Origin: Yanghanlia caeni
GTDB lineage: Bacteria > Pseudomonadota > Gammaproteobacteria > Burkholderiales > Burkholderiaceae_B
Direction of reading: 5' to 3'
DNA: 64,000 nucleotides
NCBI GenBank assembly: GCA_030733815.1
Contig: JAUZQE010000008.1
Span: 1-64,000, forward strand
The translations under genes were made by a program, and so were the position numbers. The notes under the pieces were generated by a model. It had not been told where the DNA came from and did no database searches. It saw only the letters and a program-made list of their open reading frames with translations. The stretch's first letter is position 1. Every line of letters begins with the position of its first letter. Positions 28,178 to 39,713 of the stretch are shown in pieces.

Positions 28178-29014
28178 ATGAACAAGACGTTGAGCCTTAC
28201 ACGACGCATTGCGCTTTACGGCTGCACGCTTGTGCTGGCGGCGCTCACTGGCTGCGCCACGGTGCAAACCACCGATAGCGGTACGGTGGGCGTGGAGCGC
28301 CGCCAGTTCATGGCGGCCTCGGTGTCGCCCGCACAGCTGCAGCAGGTGGCCGACCGCCAGTATTCCGAGATGATGAGCCAGGCTCGCGCCGCAGGCGCGC
28401 TCGACGCAAACGCCGCGCAGGTGCAGCGCGTGCGCACCATCACTCAGCGGCTCATCGCCCAGGTCGGCGCATTTCGGCCCGATGCCGCGAGCTGGCCTTG
28501 GGAAATTCACGTCATCAGTTCCGACGACGTCAATGCGTGGTGCATGCCTGGCGGAAAGATGGCGATCTACACGGGCCTGATCAACCGCATCAAACCCACC
28601 GATGACGAGCTTGCGGCGGTGCTGGGCCACGAAATGGCGCACGCGCTTCGGGAACATTCCCGCGAGCAGATCTCCCAGCAGATGGCGGCGCAGGTCGGGT
28701 TGTCGGTGCTTTCAGCAGTTACCGGTGTGGCGGCGCAGGGCGATCTGGGCAAGGCTTTGACCAACGTGATGTTCACGCTGCCAAACAGCCGCACGCATGA
28801 ATCGGAAGCCGACCTCATCGGTGTGGAGCTGGCCGCCCGCGCAGGCTACGACCCGCGTGCCGCTGTCACCCTCTGGCAGAAGATGGCCGCATTGAGCGGC
28901 GGCGGGGCACCGCCCGAGTTTCTTTCCACACACCCGTCTGCATCGACGCGCAGCGCCGAGCTGCAGCGCAATGCCGAGAAGGTGATGCCACTTTACGAGG
29001 CGGCACGGCGCTGA
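28178..29014 (+). CDS. M48-family metalloprotease lipoprotein
   Basis: 278-residue zinc protease anchored in the cell envelope. The N-terminus is a lipoprotein signal (lipobox LTGC, Cys26). The domain has the HEMAH zinc motif, the NAWCMPGGKMAIYTGL stretch and the downstream EADLIGVELAARAGYDP with the third ligand; it resembles the periplasmic LoiP/YcaL type. Its probable role is removal of misfolded envelope proteins. The ATG at 28178 follows AAGGAA; an in-frame start at 28091 would be inside aroC. Confidence 0.88.
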   Translation: MNKTLSLTRRIALYGCTLVLAALTGCATVQTTDSGTVGVERRQFMAASVSPAQLQQVADRQYSEMMSQARAAGALDANAAQVQRVRTITQRLIAQVGAFRPDAASWPWEIHVISSDDVNAWCMPGGKMAIYTGLINRIKPTDDELAAVLGHEMAHALREHSREQISQQMAAQVGLSVLSAVTGVAAQGDLGKALTNVMFTLPNSRTHESEADLIGVELAARAGYDPRAAVTLWQKMAALSGGGAPPEFLSTHPSASTRSAELQRNAEKVMPLYEAARR

Positions 29015-29161
29015 TTCCGCGGCGGCCGGCAGCGGGTTCGTGTCCGGCACGGGGCGCGTCGGCACGCAGCCGCACACCGATGGCTGCAACACCGGTAGGG
29101 GCGTGATCGTGGGGCGGGCACTGGTATCCCGTTACTCTGCATACCAGTATAAAGTCTTATC

Positions 29162-29189
29162 TTGTACCTGGATGTCAGGCTGGCATAAT
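29162..29189 (+). promoter_or_regulatory. Candidate sigma-70 promoter for leuCD
   Basis: TTGTAC (29162-29167) is separated by 16 bases from CATAAT (29184-29189). A leader of about 65 bases would precede leuC. The 246-base gap between the M48 gene and leuC holds no other convincing gene; a short reading frame beginning at 29188 runs into leuC out of frame and has no leucine run, so classical attenuation is not supported. Confidence 0.5.
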
Positions 29190-29260
29190 GGATTCAATGT
29201 CCGGGCTTTTCATGGCCCAGGGCGTCCCGATTCCTCTGGTATTCCCCAACGAGATAGACA

Positions 29261-30664
29261 ATGCCCCAAACACTCTACGACAAACTCTGGTCGGCCCATG
29301 TGGTTCACCAGGAAGCCGACGGCACCTGTCTGCTGTATATCGATCGCCATCTCGTGCACGAGGTGACGAGCCCGCAAGCCTTTGAAGGTCTGGCCATGGC
29401 CGGGCGCAAGCCGTGGCGCATCAGCGCCAATCTGGCAGTGGCCGATCACAACGTTCCCACCGAAAACCGCGCCGCCGGAATCGCCGATCCCGTCTCGCGG
29501 CTGCAGGTCGATACCCTCGACGAAAACTGCGAAAAGTACGGTATCACCGAATTCCGCATGAATGACATGCGACAGGGTATCGTGCACGTCATCGGGCCCG
29601 AGCAGGGCGCAACCCTGCCCGGCATGACGGTGGTCTGTGGCGACTCGCACACCAGCACCCACGGTGCGGTCGGTGCGCTTGCGTTCGGTATCGGTACGTC
29701 CGAGGTCGAACACGTGCTCGCCACCCAGACGCTGCTCATGAAGAAGAGCAAGAACATGCTCATCAAGGTGGAAGGCGAGCTGCCTGCCGGCTGTACGGCC
29801 AAAGACCTGGTGCTGCACATCATCGGTCGTATCGGCACCGCCGGCGGTACGGGTCATGCCATCGAGTTTGGCGGCAGCACGATCCGTGCGCTGTCGGTCG
29901 AAGGGCGCATGACGGTCTGCAACATGGCTATCGAAGCGGGTGCCCGCTCCGGCATGGTGGCTGTCGACGAAAAGACAATCGAATACTTCCGGGGTCGCCC
30001 CTACGCGCCCACGGGCGATGCCTGGGATCAGGCGGTGGAATACTGGAAGACGCTGCATTCCGACGAAGGCGCGGTGTTCGACACCGTGGTCGAGATCGAT
30101 GCGGCCGACGTGCAGCCGCAGGTGAGCTGGGGCACGTCGCCCGAAATGGTGCTTCCCGTAACCGCGAACGTGCCGAATCCCGCCAACGAGACCGATGAAG
30201 TGCGACGCAACGGCATGAAGCGGGCGCTGCAATACATGGGCCTCGAGCCGGACATGCCGATTACGGACATTCGTATCGATAAAGTGTTCATCGGCTCGTG
30301 CACCAATTCGCGCATTGAAGACCTGCGTTCGGCCGCCGAAGTGGTGCGCGGGCGGCGTGTGGCCGCCAACGTGAAGCAGGCCATGGTGGTGCCCGGTTCG
30401 GGTCTCGTGAAGAAGCAGGCGGAAGAAGAAGGTCTCGACAAGATCTTTCTCGAGGCGGGTTTCGAGTGGCGCGAACCCGGCTGTTCGATGTGCCTGGCCA
30501 TGAATGCCGACCGGCTCGAGCCCGGCGAGCGTTGCGCCTCGACCTCGAACCGCAACTTCGAGGGCCGTCAGGGCCAGGGCGGGCGTACGCACCTGGTCAG
30601 CCCGGCCATGGCCGCCGCCGCGGCGGTTGCCGGCCACTTCGTCGATGTTCGCCAATTCAAATAG
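29261..30664 (+). CDS. leuC: 3-isopropylmalate dehydratase large subunit
   Basis: 467-residue aconitase-family subunit that, with LeuD, isomerises 2- to 3-isopropylmalate in leucine synthesis. 4Fe-4S ligands are in [10 protein letters not shown] and [32 protein letters not shown] is typical. Normal length. The ATG is preceded only by a weak GAGATAG site. leuD follows eight bases later and is probably co-transcribed. Confidence 0.95.
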   Translation: MPQTLYDKLWSAHVVHQEADGTCLLYIDRHLVHEVTSPQAFEGLAMAGRKPWRISANLAVADHNVPTENRAAGIADPVSRLQVDTLDENCEKYGITEFRMNDMRQGIVHVIGPEQGATLPGMTVVCGDSHTSTHGAVGALAFGIGTSEVEHVLATQTLLMKKSKNMLIKVEGELPAGCTAKDLVLHIIGRIGTAGGTGHAIEFGGSTIRALSVEGRMTVCNMAIEAGARSGMVAVDEKTIEYFRGRPYAPTGDAWDQAVEYWKTLHSDEGAVFDTVVEIDAADVQPQVSWGTSPEMVLPVTANVPNPANETDEVRRNGMKRALQYMGLEPDMPITDIRIDKVFIGSCTNSRIEDLRSAAEVVRGRRVAANVKQAMVVPGSGLVKKQAEEEGLDKIFLEAGFEWREPGCSMCLAMNADRLEPGERCASTSNRNFEGRQGQGGRTHLVSPAMAAAAAVAGHFVDVRQFK

Positions 30665-30672
30665 AGGCCATC

Positions 30673-31323
30673 ATGCAAGCATTCACCGTTCACAAGGGCC
30701 TGGTCGCGCCGCTCGATCGCGCCAACGTCGATACCGACCTCATCATTCCCAAGCAGTTCCTCAAATCGATCAAGCGTACGGGGTTCGGCCCCAATCTGTT
30801 CGACGAACTGCGCTATCTCGATCATGGCGAACCGGGCATGGATAACTCCAAGCGCCCGCTGAACCCCGATTTCGTGTTGAATCAGCCGCGCTATCAGGGT
30901 GCGTCGATTCTGCTGGCGCGCGAAAATTTCGGGTGCGGCTCGAGCCGTGAGCACGCGCCCTGGGCGCTGATCCAGTACGGTTTTCGTGCAATCATTGCGC
31001 CGTCGTACGCCGATATCTTCTTCAACAACAGCTTCAAGAACGGCTTGCTGCCCATCATCCTGCCGGAAGATGTGGTCTCGACGCTGTTTGCGGAAGTGGA
31101 GGCGACGCCCGGTTACCAGCTCGAGATCGACCTGCAGGCGCAAAAGATCATCAAGCCCGACGGCAGTGAGCTGGCGTTCGACATCGACCCGTTCCGCAAG
31201 CATTGCCTGCTGAACGGCCTGGATGACATCGGCCTCACGCTCGAGAAAGCCGACAAGATCCGCGAATTCGAAGCGCAACGGCTCGCGCGCTTCCCGTGGC
31301 TCGAGACGCAGCCGCAAGCCTGA
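30673..31323 (+). CDS. leuD: 3-isopropylmalate dehydratase small subunit
   Basis: 216-residue partner of Leu[17 protein letters not shown], the [15 protein letters not shown] motif and [13 protein letters not shown] identify the subunit, which contributes substrate-binding residues. The ATG at 30673 gives the usual [16 protein letters not shown] start; a longer frame into leuC is not used. A strong terminator-like hairpin separates it from leuB. Confidence 0.95.
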   Translation: MQAFTVHKGLVAPLDRANVDTDLIIPKQFLKSIKRTGFGPNLFDELRYLDHGEPGMDNSKRPLNPDFVLNQPRYQGASILLARENFGCGSSREHAPWALIQYGFRAIIAPSYADIFFNNSFKNGLLPIILPEDVVSTLFAEVEATPGYQLEIDLQAQKIIKPDGSELAFDIDPFRKHCLLNGLDDIGLTLEKADKIREFEAQRLARFPWLETQPQA

Positions 31324-31352
31324 TCAGCCACCGCGTAAGTAATCGCACACCC

Positions 31353-31382
31353 AAGGGGCCGGCATTCCGACGGCCCCTTTTT
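31353..31382 (+). terminator. Rho-independent terminator between leuD and leuB
   Basis: A nine-pair stem (31353-31361 with 31371-31379, AAGGGGCCG / CGGCCCCTT) with a nine-base loop runs into a T tract. It should end or reduce transcription from leuCD, so leuB may need its own promoter or rely on read-through. Confidence 0.82.
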
Positions 31383-31408
31383 CGCCTTTCATATCTGCTG
31401 GAATATCC

Positions 31409-32485
<1,077 letters not shown>

Positions 32486-32533
32486 AATGGGTATAACCAT
32501 TCGAAATTTTCATCTTTACCAGGCGGCAGCATC

Positions 32534-33664
32534 ATGACTCAATCGGTGGGTCTTGTCGGCTGGCGTGGCATGGTGGGCTCCGTCCTCATGCAACGCATGC
32601 TCGACGAGAACGACTTCTCTCTTTTCCAACCCGTATTTTTTTCCACCAGCAATGCCGGCGGCGCAGCGCCCAAGTGGGCTCATGGCGCCGGTCCGCTGCA
32701 AGACGCTTACGATATCGAAGTCCTCAAAACGCTGCCGATCATCGTGACTGCCCAAGGGGGCGACTACACCTCGGCCGTGTATCCCAAGCTGCGTGCGGCG
32801 GGGTGGAACGGGTTGTGGATCGATGCTGCCAGCACGCTGCGCATGGCCGATCACTCCGTCATCGTGCTCGACCCCGTCAACCGCAACGTCATCGACGCGG
32901 CGCTCAAGCGCGGCGTCAAGGATTTTGTGGGCGGCAACTGCACCGTCAGCTGCATGCTCATGGGGCTGGCGGGTCTATTCCGCAACGACCTGGTCGAGTG
33001 GATGTCCAGCATGACCTACCAGGCGGCATCAGGGGGTGGGGCGCAGCACATGCGCGAACTGCTTACCCAATTCGGTCTGCTCAATGCATCGGTCAAACAC
33101 CTGCTTGACGACCCTGCATCGGCCATTCTCGAGATCGACCGTGGCGTTCTTGCAACACAACAAGACAGCGCACTGCCCACCGATCACTTTGGCGTACCGC
33201 TGGGTGGCAACCTCATTCCCTGGATCGACAAAGATCTGGGCAACGGTGTTTCGCGCGAGGAATGGAAGGCCGAAGCCGAAACCAACAAGATCCTCGGTCG
33301 CGGCGAAGCCTTTGGTACTGCGCCTGTTCCGGTCGATGGGCTGTGCGTGCGCATCGGCGCCATGCGCTGCCACAGTCAGGCGCTCACGATCAAGCTGCGA
33401 CGCGACGTTCCGCTTGATGAAATCAGCGACATCATTGCGCAAGGCTCGCAGTGGGCAAAGGTCGTGCCCAACGAACGTGAAGCCACCATGCGTGAATTGA
33501 CGCCCGTGGCGGTCACCGGTACGCTCGACATTCCCGTTGGCCGTCTGCGCAAGATGTCCATGGGGCCCGAATATCTGAGTGCGTTCACGGTTGGCGACCA
33601 GCTGTTGTGGGGCGCGGCCGAACCGTTACGCCGTATGTTGCGTATAGCCCTGGGTGAGCTCTGA
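32534..33664 (+). CDS. asd: Aspartate-semialdehyde dehydrogenase
   Basis: 376-residue enzyme that reduces beta-aspartyl phosphate to the semialdehyde, feeding lysine, threonine and methionine synthesis. [13 protein letters not shown] is the NADP-binding loop, GGNCTVSC contains the catalytic Cys136, and the active-site His region [16 protein letters not shown] follows. The ATG at 32534 is standard for the family. The fimV start lies four bases after its stop, a layout shared with Bordetella-like genomes. Confidence 0.95.
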   Translation: MTQSVGLVGWRGMVGSVLMQRMLDENDFSLFQPVFFSTSNAGGAAPKWAHGAGPLQDAYDIEVLKTLPIIVTAQGGDYTSAVYPKLRAAGWNGLWIDAASTLRMADHSVIVLDPVNRNVIDAALKRGVKDFVGGNCTVSCMLMGLAGLFRNDLVEWMSSMTYQAASGGGAQHMRELLTQFGLLNASVKHLLDDPASAILEIDRGVLATQQDSALPTDHFGVPLGGNLIPWIDKDLGNGVSREEWKAEAETNKILGRGEAFGTAPVPVDGLCVRIGAMRCHSQALTIKLRRDVPLDEISDIIAQGSQWAKVVPNEREATMRELTPVAVTGTLDIPVGRLRKMSMGPEYLSAFTVGDQLLWGAAEPLRRMLRIALGEL

Positions 33665-33668
33665 AACC

Positions 33669-35765
33669 ATGTTGACGTCGCGTCGAAGTTCCTTTCCGGC
33701 CGCACTGGCCGTCAAAGCCTCTATCCTTACCGGAACTTTCCTCGCGACGTCGCTCGTGCTTTCGGCTGCGCATGCGGTGGGATTCGGCCATTCCCGCATC
33801 GTTTCCGCACCCGGCCAGCCGCTGCACATCGAAATTCCCGTCACCGACCTCACACAGGCCGATATCGACACGCTGCGGGCCACACCCGCGCCGGTCGATG
33901 CCTGGCAGCAGGTGGGCATGACACCGCCCGTGCCGCTTGATTCCATGCGGCTGGTGCTGCTCGATGGCTACCGCCCGGGTGTGAAGGTCATTCGCCTGCG
34001 CTCCGACCAGCCATCGCAACAACCCATCGTCGACGTATTGCTCGACATTCGCAGTGCGTCGGGTCAGCAGCGCTACCAGGTCAGTCTTCTGGCGCATGCC
34101 GATCCGCAAGGCGTGCAACGCGCCCAGGTCGGCGCAGCTTCCGGCGCGCGGGCCATCGACGGCCGCGCTACCTCTGGCACAGCGGCAGATCATCCTTCGG
34201 CCGGCACCCAGATTCGCGTACGCTCCGGCGACACGATGTTTGCCATCGCGCGGCGCAACGCCGTGCAGGGTGTCACCGTCTACCAGATGATGATCGCGCT
34301 GCAGCGGGCCAATCCCGACGCGTTCATACACGACAACGTCAATCTCGTTCGGGCTGGAGCCACGCTCACGATGCCCGATTACGCAACCCTCACCGCGCTG
34401 TCCGATCGCGAGGCGCGGCGTATTTTCCAACAGCATGCGCAGGCATTTGCGCGCTACCGTCAGCGTAGCAGCGGTGCCGATATCGCGGCGGTCGCAACGT
34501 CCGGGCCGGCTGCAGCGCAAGGTGAAGTGGCGCAGGCCGCTTCCGCGCCTGCCCCGGCTGAAAGCGCGGTCCCGCCCGCCGGTGGCGACCGTCTGCGGCT
34601 TTCGGGTGGTGCGGGCACAGGTGAGTCCGGTAATGCTGGTGCCGCTGCGGGCACCGCTGTGAATGGATCAGCACATGCAGGCGCCGCAGCAGGTACCGAG
34701 GCAGGTCGTGCTGCCGGTGCGGCGGGTGGCGGTGCAAATGGAGCGACCGACGACCGCCCCGGTGTGAATCTGCTGGCTGCTTCCGGCGCTATTGCCTCAG
34801 ACGCCATGCCTCACGGCCCGTCCTCGGGCCAGAACGCAGGCTCCGGTGCCAACGGCGCTGCGGGCGGGCAGGGCGCTACGGGCACTGCAAGCGGCAACGG
34901 TACGTCGGCCTCGGTGTTCGACGACGACGAGGCGGCGCGCCGCAAGAATATAGAAGAGTCCCGTTCGCGGGTCATCGAACTGGAAGACAACGTGCGCCAC
35001 ATCAGCGAGGCTCTGCAGAAGCAGGGGCACGTGGCAGCCGAAGCGGCGCTTGAAGGCGCGCGAAGTGTTACCGAGGTCATCAAGGAAGCGATTGAAGAAG
35101 CGATCGGCCTCGCCGACGACGAAACCGGCGAGTCGGCCGATACGCAGGCTTCGGGTGTCGCCCCCGATGCATCCGGTGCACCGGCTGCTGGTGCAGGGGG
35201 CAGCGCGGCGGGGGTCGAACCGGCTGCCGGGGCACCCGGCACCACGGCTGGCGCCGGTGCCGAAGCGGCGAGCGACGCGGGCGCGGCAGCACCGGGTAGG
35301 GGTGGTGCTGCCGCTTCGTCCACCGCTGATGCCGCAGCCACGGATTCCGCTGCGGCGGGTGCCGCAGGTTCAGACGCCATGCAGCCCCCCGGTGCGCCCG
35401 CTGCCGGCGTTGCTGCGGGTACGCCGACCACTGGCGCTTCGGCACCGGGGGCAACGCCCGGCGGTGCGTCCGCTGGCGCGCCGGCATCGCAGGCTGCGCC
35501 GGGCCCGGTTGTAGCCGATGGATCAGCCGCCAAGGCTCCCCGGAAGACGTCGTGGCTGCAGGAGAACCTGTTGCTGACCCTCGGCGGCGGGCTGGTGTTG
35601 CTGATTCTGATCGTGGTCTGGATCCTCAAGCGCATTGGTGCTTCGGAACGCAACGCCTTTGAAAGCGACAGCCCCATTACCGATTCAATGGTGCGCGAAA
35701 AACTGCGTGATATCGATCTGGAGCTCGATCACTCTCGTTCCGGGGGCGGGCGGCCAGGCGAGTGA
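33669..35765 (+). CDS. fimV: FimV-like peptidoglycan-binding membrane protein
   Basis: 698 residues. A signal peptide (about residues 1-35) leads to the FimV N-terminal domain ([21 protein letters not shown]), a LysM-like segment ([15 protein letters not shown] ... LTMPDY, near residues 180-240), a very long Ala/Gly-rich low-complexity middle, a short coiled-coil region ([19 protein letters not shown] region), and a C-terminal membrane helix ([19 protein letters not shown]). FimV proteins organise polar complexes and type IV pili in Pseudomonas. The ATG at 33669 is used; a GTG at 33654 is possible. TPR repeats common in larger FimV proteins are not evident. Confidence 0.83.
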   Translation: MLTSRRSSFPAALAVKASILTGTFLATSLVLSAAHAVGFGHSRIVSAPGQPLHIEIPVTDLTQADIDTLRATPAPVDAWQQVGMTPPVPLDSMRLVLLDGYRPGVKVIRLRSDQPSQQPIVDVLLDIRSASGQQRYQVSLLAHADPQGVQRAQVGAASGARAIDGRATSGTAADHPSAGTQIRVRSGDTMFAIARRNAVQGVTVYQMMIALQRANPDAFIHDNVNLVRAGATLTMPDYATLTALSDREARRIFQQHAQAFARYRQRSSGADIAAVATSGPAAAQGEVAQAASAPAPAESAVPPAGGDRLRLSGGAGTGESGNAGAAAGTAVNGSAHAGAAAGTEAGRAAGAAGGGANGATDDRPGVNLLAASGAIASDAMPHGPSSGQNAGSGANGAAGGQGATGTASGNGTSASVFDDDEAARRKNIEESRSRVIELEDNVRHISEALQKQGHVAAEAALEGARSVTEVIKEAIEEAIGLADDETGESADTQASGVAPDASGAPAAGAGGSAAGVEPAAGAPGTTAGAGAEAASDAGAAAPGRGGAAASSTADAAATDSAAAGAAGSDAMQPPGAPAAGVAAGTPTTGASAPGATPGGASAGAPASQAAPGPVVADGSAAKAPRKTSWLQENLLLTLGGGLVLLILIVVWILKRIGASERNAFESDSPITDSMVREKLRDIDLELDHSRSGGGRPGE

Positions 35766-36568
35766 TGTCGCGCATCGCACTGGGCATCAGCTACGACGGC
35801 GCCCCCTGGCAGGGGTGGCAGACACAACCCGGCGGTCGTACCGTTCAAGACACTCTTGAAGCGGCGCTCGCTTCATTTCTGGCGCAACCGGTCTCTACGA
35901 TCTGCGCAGGGCGAACCGATACCGGCGTGCATGCGCTCGAGCAGGTGGTGCATCTCGACACACCGGTGCAACGCAGAATGGAATCCTGGGTGCGCGGCGT
36001 CAATGCCCACATGCCGCCCTCGATTCGCGTGCAGTGGGCGCATGCGGTTCCCGATGATTTTCATGCGCGGTATTCGGCCACTTCGCGCAGCTATGTGTAT
36101 CTGTTGCGCTCGCACCGCGTGGCGAGCCCCATTCTGCATGGCAAGGTGGGTTGGGTGCATCGCCCGCTCGATCTGCAGCGCATGCGGGCCGCCGCGCAGC
36201 TTTTGCTCGGCGAGCACGATTTCAGCGCCTTCCGTTCGTCGGAGTGTCAGGCGGCCAGCCCCGTTCGGCATTTGCAGCGGATCGACATTACGGCTTGCGG
36301 CGACCTGTTCCTTTTTTTCTTTCAGGCCAATGCATTTCTTCACCACATGGTGCGCAACCTCATGGGCGCACTGGTCGAGGTTGGCAAAGGGGCACTGCCA
36401 CCGCAGCACATGACCGCATTACTGGCGCAACGCGACCGGCGCCTGGCCCCCCCGACGTTTCAGGCGGCGGGCTTATACCTGGTGAAGGCGCACTACCCGG
36501 ACCGCTTCGCGCTGCCGTCGGTGCCGGTTGATGCTTTGCTGGCATCGCATTTTGGCCTGAGGGTGTGA
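35765..36568 (+). CDS. truA: tRNA pseudouridine synthase A
   Basis: 267-residue enzyme making pseudouridine at tRNA positions 38-40. The catalytic Asp lies in [35 protein letters not shown] and [24 protein letters not shown] are family signatures. The ATG at 35765 overlaps the fimV stop (TGATG); a GTG three bases earlier is possible but less likely. In related genomes trpF follows, but here a TRAP permease pair lies between. Confidence 0.94.
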   Translation: MSRIALGISYDGAPWQGWQTQPGGRTVQDTLEAALASFLAQPVSTICAGRTDTGVHALEQVVHLDTPVQRRMESWVRGVNAHMPPSIRVQWAHAVPDDFHARYSATSRSYVYLLRSHRVASPILHGKVGWVHRPLDLQRMRAAAQLLLGEHDFSAFRSSECQAASPVRHLQRIDITACGDLFLFFFQANAFLHHMVRNLMGALVEVGKGALPPQHMTALLAQRDRRLAPPTFQAAGLYLVKAHYPDRFALPSVPVDALLASHFGLRV

Positions 36569-36583
36569 GGGTTGATCCCCTCG

Positions 36584-36611
36584 TTCACTTTACCTGGTGT
36601 TACGCTAAAAT
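36584..36611 (+). promoter_or_regulatory. Candidate sigma-70 promoter for TRAP permease genes
   Basis: TTCACT (36584-36589) is 16 bases from TAAAAT (36606-36611), giving a start about 28 bases before the dctQ-like ATG. It sits just after truA and could let the permease pair, and possibly trpF, be expressed separately from fimV-truA. Confidence 0.42.
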
Positions 36612-36645
36612 CCGTGAGTTTTTCCACCCCGGACAAGGGCAGGCA

Positions 36646-37257
36646 ATGAAATTTCTTTTGGCGGTGTCGCGCTTCATCGATGCGATCAACCGGCATATCG
36701 GGCAGGCCGTCACGTGGCTGACGTTAATCGTGGTGTTCGTCAGCGCCGGCAATGCCGTCGTTCGCAAGGTTTTTCACACCAGTTCGAATGCATGGCTCGA
36801 ACTGCAATGGTACCTGTTTGGTGCCATATTTCTTCTTGCCGCCGGGTATACGTTCCTGCGCAATGAGCACGTGCGGGTCGACGTTCTGGCCATGCGCTTT
36901 TCCGCGCGCGCTCAGGTTTACATTGAGATTATTGGAATTGTGTTTTTCCTGTTTCCTGCTGCCGCACTCATCTTCTGGCTGTCTTTGCCGTACTTCTACG
37001 AATCGTATCGCCTGCAGGAACTCTCCTCGAACACCGGCGGGCTCATCCGGTGGCCGGTGAAACTGCTCATTCCGGTTGGATTCGGCCTGTTGATGCTCAG
37101 TGGTGTATCGCGCCTGATCAAGTGCATTGCTTTTCTTGCGGGGGCGGGGCCGAATCCCATGGTCCCGGAGAAAACGACCTCGGCCGAAGAAGAACTTGCA
37201 GAGGAAATTCGAAAGCGTAATGAAGCCCGCCTGAATGGCGGCGTACAGGGGCAATAG
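36646..37257 (+). CDS. TRAP transporter small permease (DctQ family)
   Basis: 203-residue membrane protein with four predicted helices (about residues 20-40, 60-75, 95-120 and 140-165). The NAWLELQWYLFGAIFLLAAGYTFLRNEHVRVD block is a hallmark of DctQ. It pairs with the DctM subunit in secondary import of organic acids, driven by an ion gradient. The ATG at 36646 follows AGGGCAGG. It lacks an obvious receptor (DctP) gene nearby. The C-terminus is acidic then basic. Confidence 0.86.
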   Translation: MKFLLAVSRFIDAINRHIGQAVTWLTLIVVFVSAGNAVVRKVFHTSSNAWLELQWYLFGAIFLLAAGYTFLRNEHVRVDVLAMRFSARAQVYIEIIGIVFFLFPAAALIFWLSLPYFYESYRLQELSSNTGGLIRWPVKLLIPVGFGLLMLSGVSRLIKCIAFLAGAGPNPMVPEKTTSAEEELAEEIRKRNEARLNGGVQGQ

Positions 37258-37259
37258 GC

Positions 37260-39011
37260 ATGGAGTTCGTTGTCGACAATCTTGCCCCCATCATGTTCTT
37301 CAACCTGGTGGTGTTTTTGCTGCTGGGCTTTCCCGTGGCGTTCACGCTTGCCGCAATCGGCATTCTGTATGGGCTGATCGCCATCGAGTTCGGGCTGATG
37401 CAGCCGGCGCTGTTCCAGGCGCTGCCAAACCGGGTGTTCGGCATCATTTCCAACGATACGTTGCTGGCCGTGCCGTTCTTTACGTTAATGGGGCTCATAC
37501 TCGAACGATCCGGAATGGCCGAAGACCTGCTCGAAACAGTGGGGCAGCTGTTCGGGCCCATACGAGGCGGCCTGGCCATTGCCGTCGTGGTGGTGGGTGC
37601 CATGCTGGCCGCCACCACAGGTGTCGTATCGGCGTCGGTAATCTCGATGGGCCTCATCTCGTTGCCCATCATGCTTCGCTACGGCTACGACCGGCGGCTC
37701 GCGTCGGGCGTCATTGCAGCTTCCGGCACCTTGTCGCAGATCATTCCGCCGTCTCTGGTGCTGATCATTCTGGCCGACCAGCTCGGCCGATCGATCGGCG
37801 ACATGTACCGTGGCGCCATGGTGCCGGGCTTGTTGCTCGCCAGTGCATATATCGGCTACGTGGTGCTCATGAGCCTGATACGGCCGTCCAGCGCACCTGC
37901 GTTGCCGAAAGAAGCGCGGCTTTACGACCGGCCCGACGGTACGCGCGGGCTGAAATCGCTGCTGGTGCTTACGCTCATTTCCGCATCGGTCGCGTACTTT
38001 GGGTCGGAGTACTATTTCCGCACCCACGATAGCGTGCCGGTAGACGAGCGCGTGGTCATCGTGCTGCTGGTCTGGGGCGTCACGTCGTGGGTCATCGCAC
38101 TGGTGAACCGAGCGCTGCGGCTCAAACTGCTGTCGCCCATTGCCGAGCGGGTTACGTTCGTGATGATTCCACCACTGTTCCTCATCTTCCTGGTGCTGGG
38201 CACGATCTTCATCGGCGTGGCCACGCCTACAGAGGGTGGCGCAATGGGTGCAGTGGGCGCCCTGGCCATGGCGGTTTCGCGTGGGCGGTTCTCCTGGAAG
38301 CTGCTGCGCCAGGCCATGGACACCACCACAAAGCTATCGTGTTTCGTGGTGTTTATCCTGGTGGGCTCCACGGTTTTCACGCTCAGCTTCCGCGGCATCA
38401 ACGGCGACCTCTGGGTGGAACACCTGCTCATCGACCTGCCTGGCGGTGAATGGGGCTTCATCATCTTTGTCAGCATCTTTACGTTTCTGCTTGCCTTCTT
38501 CCTCGATTTTTTCGAGCTGGCGTTCATCATCGTGCCGCTGCTGGGCCCGGTGGCCGACAAGCTCGGCATCGACCTCATCTGGTTCGGGGTACTGCTGGCC
38601 GTGAACATGCAGACCTCGTTCATGCATCCGCCTTTTGGTTTTGCCTTGTTCTACCTGCGTTCCGTGGCACCCAAAGAGGCGTACCGCGACAAGGTTTCCG
38701 GCAAGATGACCGAACCCGTCACCACCGGCCAGATCTACTGGGGGTCGGTGCCGTTCATCTGCATTCAGCTGCTCATGGTGGTGGCCGTCATGGTGTTCCC
38801 CGGCATGGTTACGCACTATAAAGACGATATTCAGATGGTCGACCCGTCCACGGTTGAATTTGGTGTGGGCGACGTCTATGGTACCGATAGCTTTGGAGAC
38901 CCGGGCTCCATGTTCGGTGGCTCCGATCCTGCCGCGGCGTTTGGCGCGCCCGGCGGTCAGGGCGGCAATCAGGGCGGTGCGGCAGACGATCCGGCCGCAG
39001 CGTTCCGGTGA
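37260..39011 (+). CDS. TRAP transporter large permease (DctM family), extended
   Basis: 583-residue membrane protein, longer than typical DctM (about 425-450). Core motifs: LGFPVAFTLAAIGILYG, VPFFTLMGLILERSGMA, GAMLAATTGVVSASVISMGLI and GASGTLSQIIPPSLVLIIL. A large insertion near residues 210-290 adds helices, as in one known TRAP subgroup, and the last 60 residues form a Gly/Ala/Asp-rich tail of unknown role. It starts two bases after dctQ. Substrate is unknown. No DctP gene lies in the window next to it. Confidence 0.85.
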   Translation: MEFVVDNLAPIMFFNLVVFLLLGFPVAFTLAAIGILYGLIAIEFGLMQPALFQALPNRVFGIISNDTLLAVPFFTLMGLILERSGMAEDLLETVGQLFGPIRGGLAIAVVVVGAMLAATTGVVSASVISMGLISLPIMLRYGYDRRLASGVIAASGTLSQIIPPSLVLIILADQLGRSIGDMYRGAMVPGLLLASAYIGYVVLMSLIRPSSAPALPKEARLYDRPDGTRGLKSLLVLTLISASVAYFGSEYYFRTHDSVPVDERVVIVLLVWGVTSWVIALVNRALRLKLLSPIAERVTFVMIPPLFLIFLVLGTIFIGVATPTEGGAMGAVGALAMAVSRGRFSWKLLRQAMDTTTKLSCFVVFILVGSTVFTLSFRGINGDLWVEHLLIDLPGGEWGFIIFVSIFTFLLAFFLDFFELAFIIVPLLGPVADKLGIDLIWFGVLLAVNMQTSFMHPPFGFALFYLRSVAPKEAYRDKVSGKMTEPVTTGQIYWGSVPFICIQLLMVVAVMVFPGMVTHYKDDIQMVDPSTVEFGVGDVYGTDSFGDPGSMFGGSDPAAAFGAPGGQGGNQGGAADDPAAAFR

Positions 39012-39029
39012 TTTCAGGAGTTCATCACT

Positions 39030-39695
39030 ATGAGTGGGCGTACCCGTATCAAGCTTTGCGGTTTCACGCGTGCCGAAGACATTCAGGCTGCGGTAGCCGC
39101 GGGTGTTGATGCGCTGGGCATGATTTTCTTCTCGAAGAGCCAGAGGGCCGTAACCATCGCGCAGGCCCAGGCGCTGCGTCAGCAGATTCCGGCTTTTGTC
39201 GACCTGGTCGCGTTGTTCGTGAACCCCGACCCGGCCTATGTGCAAGAGGTCATCGAGGCCGTCTCACCCGACCTGCTGCAGTTTCATGGCAATGAGTCGC
39301 CGCAAGACTGCGAGCGTTACGGCAAGCGCTATATTCGCGCATTTCGTGTCGGCTCGCCGGGGCTCGACACGCGCGAAGACGTGCTGGCCGAATGCCGCGA
39401 GTACGCAAGCGCGTCTGCATGGCTGTTCGACAGTCACAGTGCTGCATATGGCGGCAGCGGCCACGGGTTCGACCATTCCCTGCTTGCATCGGTCGTTACG
39501 GCCAGCGACGCGCGGCCCATGATTCTCGCCGGCGGCCTCACGCCCGAAAACGTGGGTGACGGCATACGGCGCCTGCGCCCGTATGCCGTCGACGTCAGCA
39601 CCGGTATCGAGGTATCGCCCGGTGTGAAATCACCCGAAAAAATTGACGCCTTCGTGCGCGCCGTTCAGATCGAAACGCAAAAACTCAACGACTAA
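39030..39695 (+). CDS. trpF: Phosphoribosylanthranilate isomerase
   Basis: 221-residue TIM-barrel enzyme of tryptophan synthesis. RIKLCGFTRAEDIQAAVAAGVD, LLQFHGNESPQDC, the catalytic Cys/Asp neighbourhoods and ILAGGLTPENVGDGI are as expected. The ATG follows CAGGAG. In related genomes trpB and trpA come next; here the following genes face the other way, so the trp cluster is broken after trpF. Confidence 0.94.
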   Translation: MSGRTRIKLCGFTRAEDIQAAVAAGVDALGMIFFSKSQRAVTIAQAQALRQQIPAFVDLVALFVNPDPAYVQEVIEAVSPDLLQFHGNESPQDCERYGKRYIRAFRVGSPGLDTREDVLAECREYASASAWLFDSHSAAYGGSGHGFDHSLLASVVTASDARPMILAGGLTPENVGDGIRRLRPYAVDVSTGIEVSPGVKSPEKIDAFVRAVQIETQKLND

Positions 39696-39713
39696 ATTTG
39701 CAGGCCGAAGCGG

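Noticed and set aside
29188-29385. Leucine leader peptide before leuC
   Set aside because: The short frame lacks consecutive leucine codons and runs on into leuC out of frame, so it does not look like an attenuator leader.
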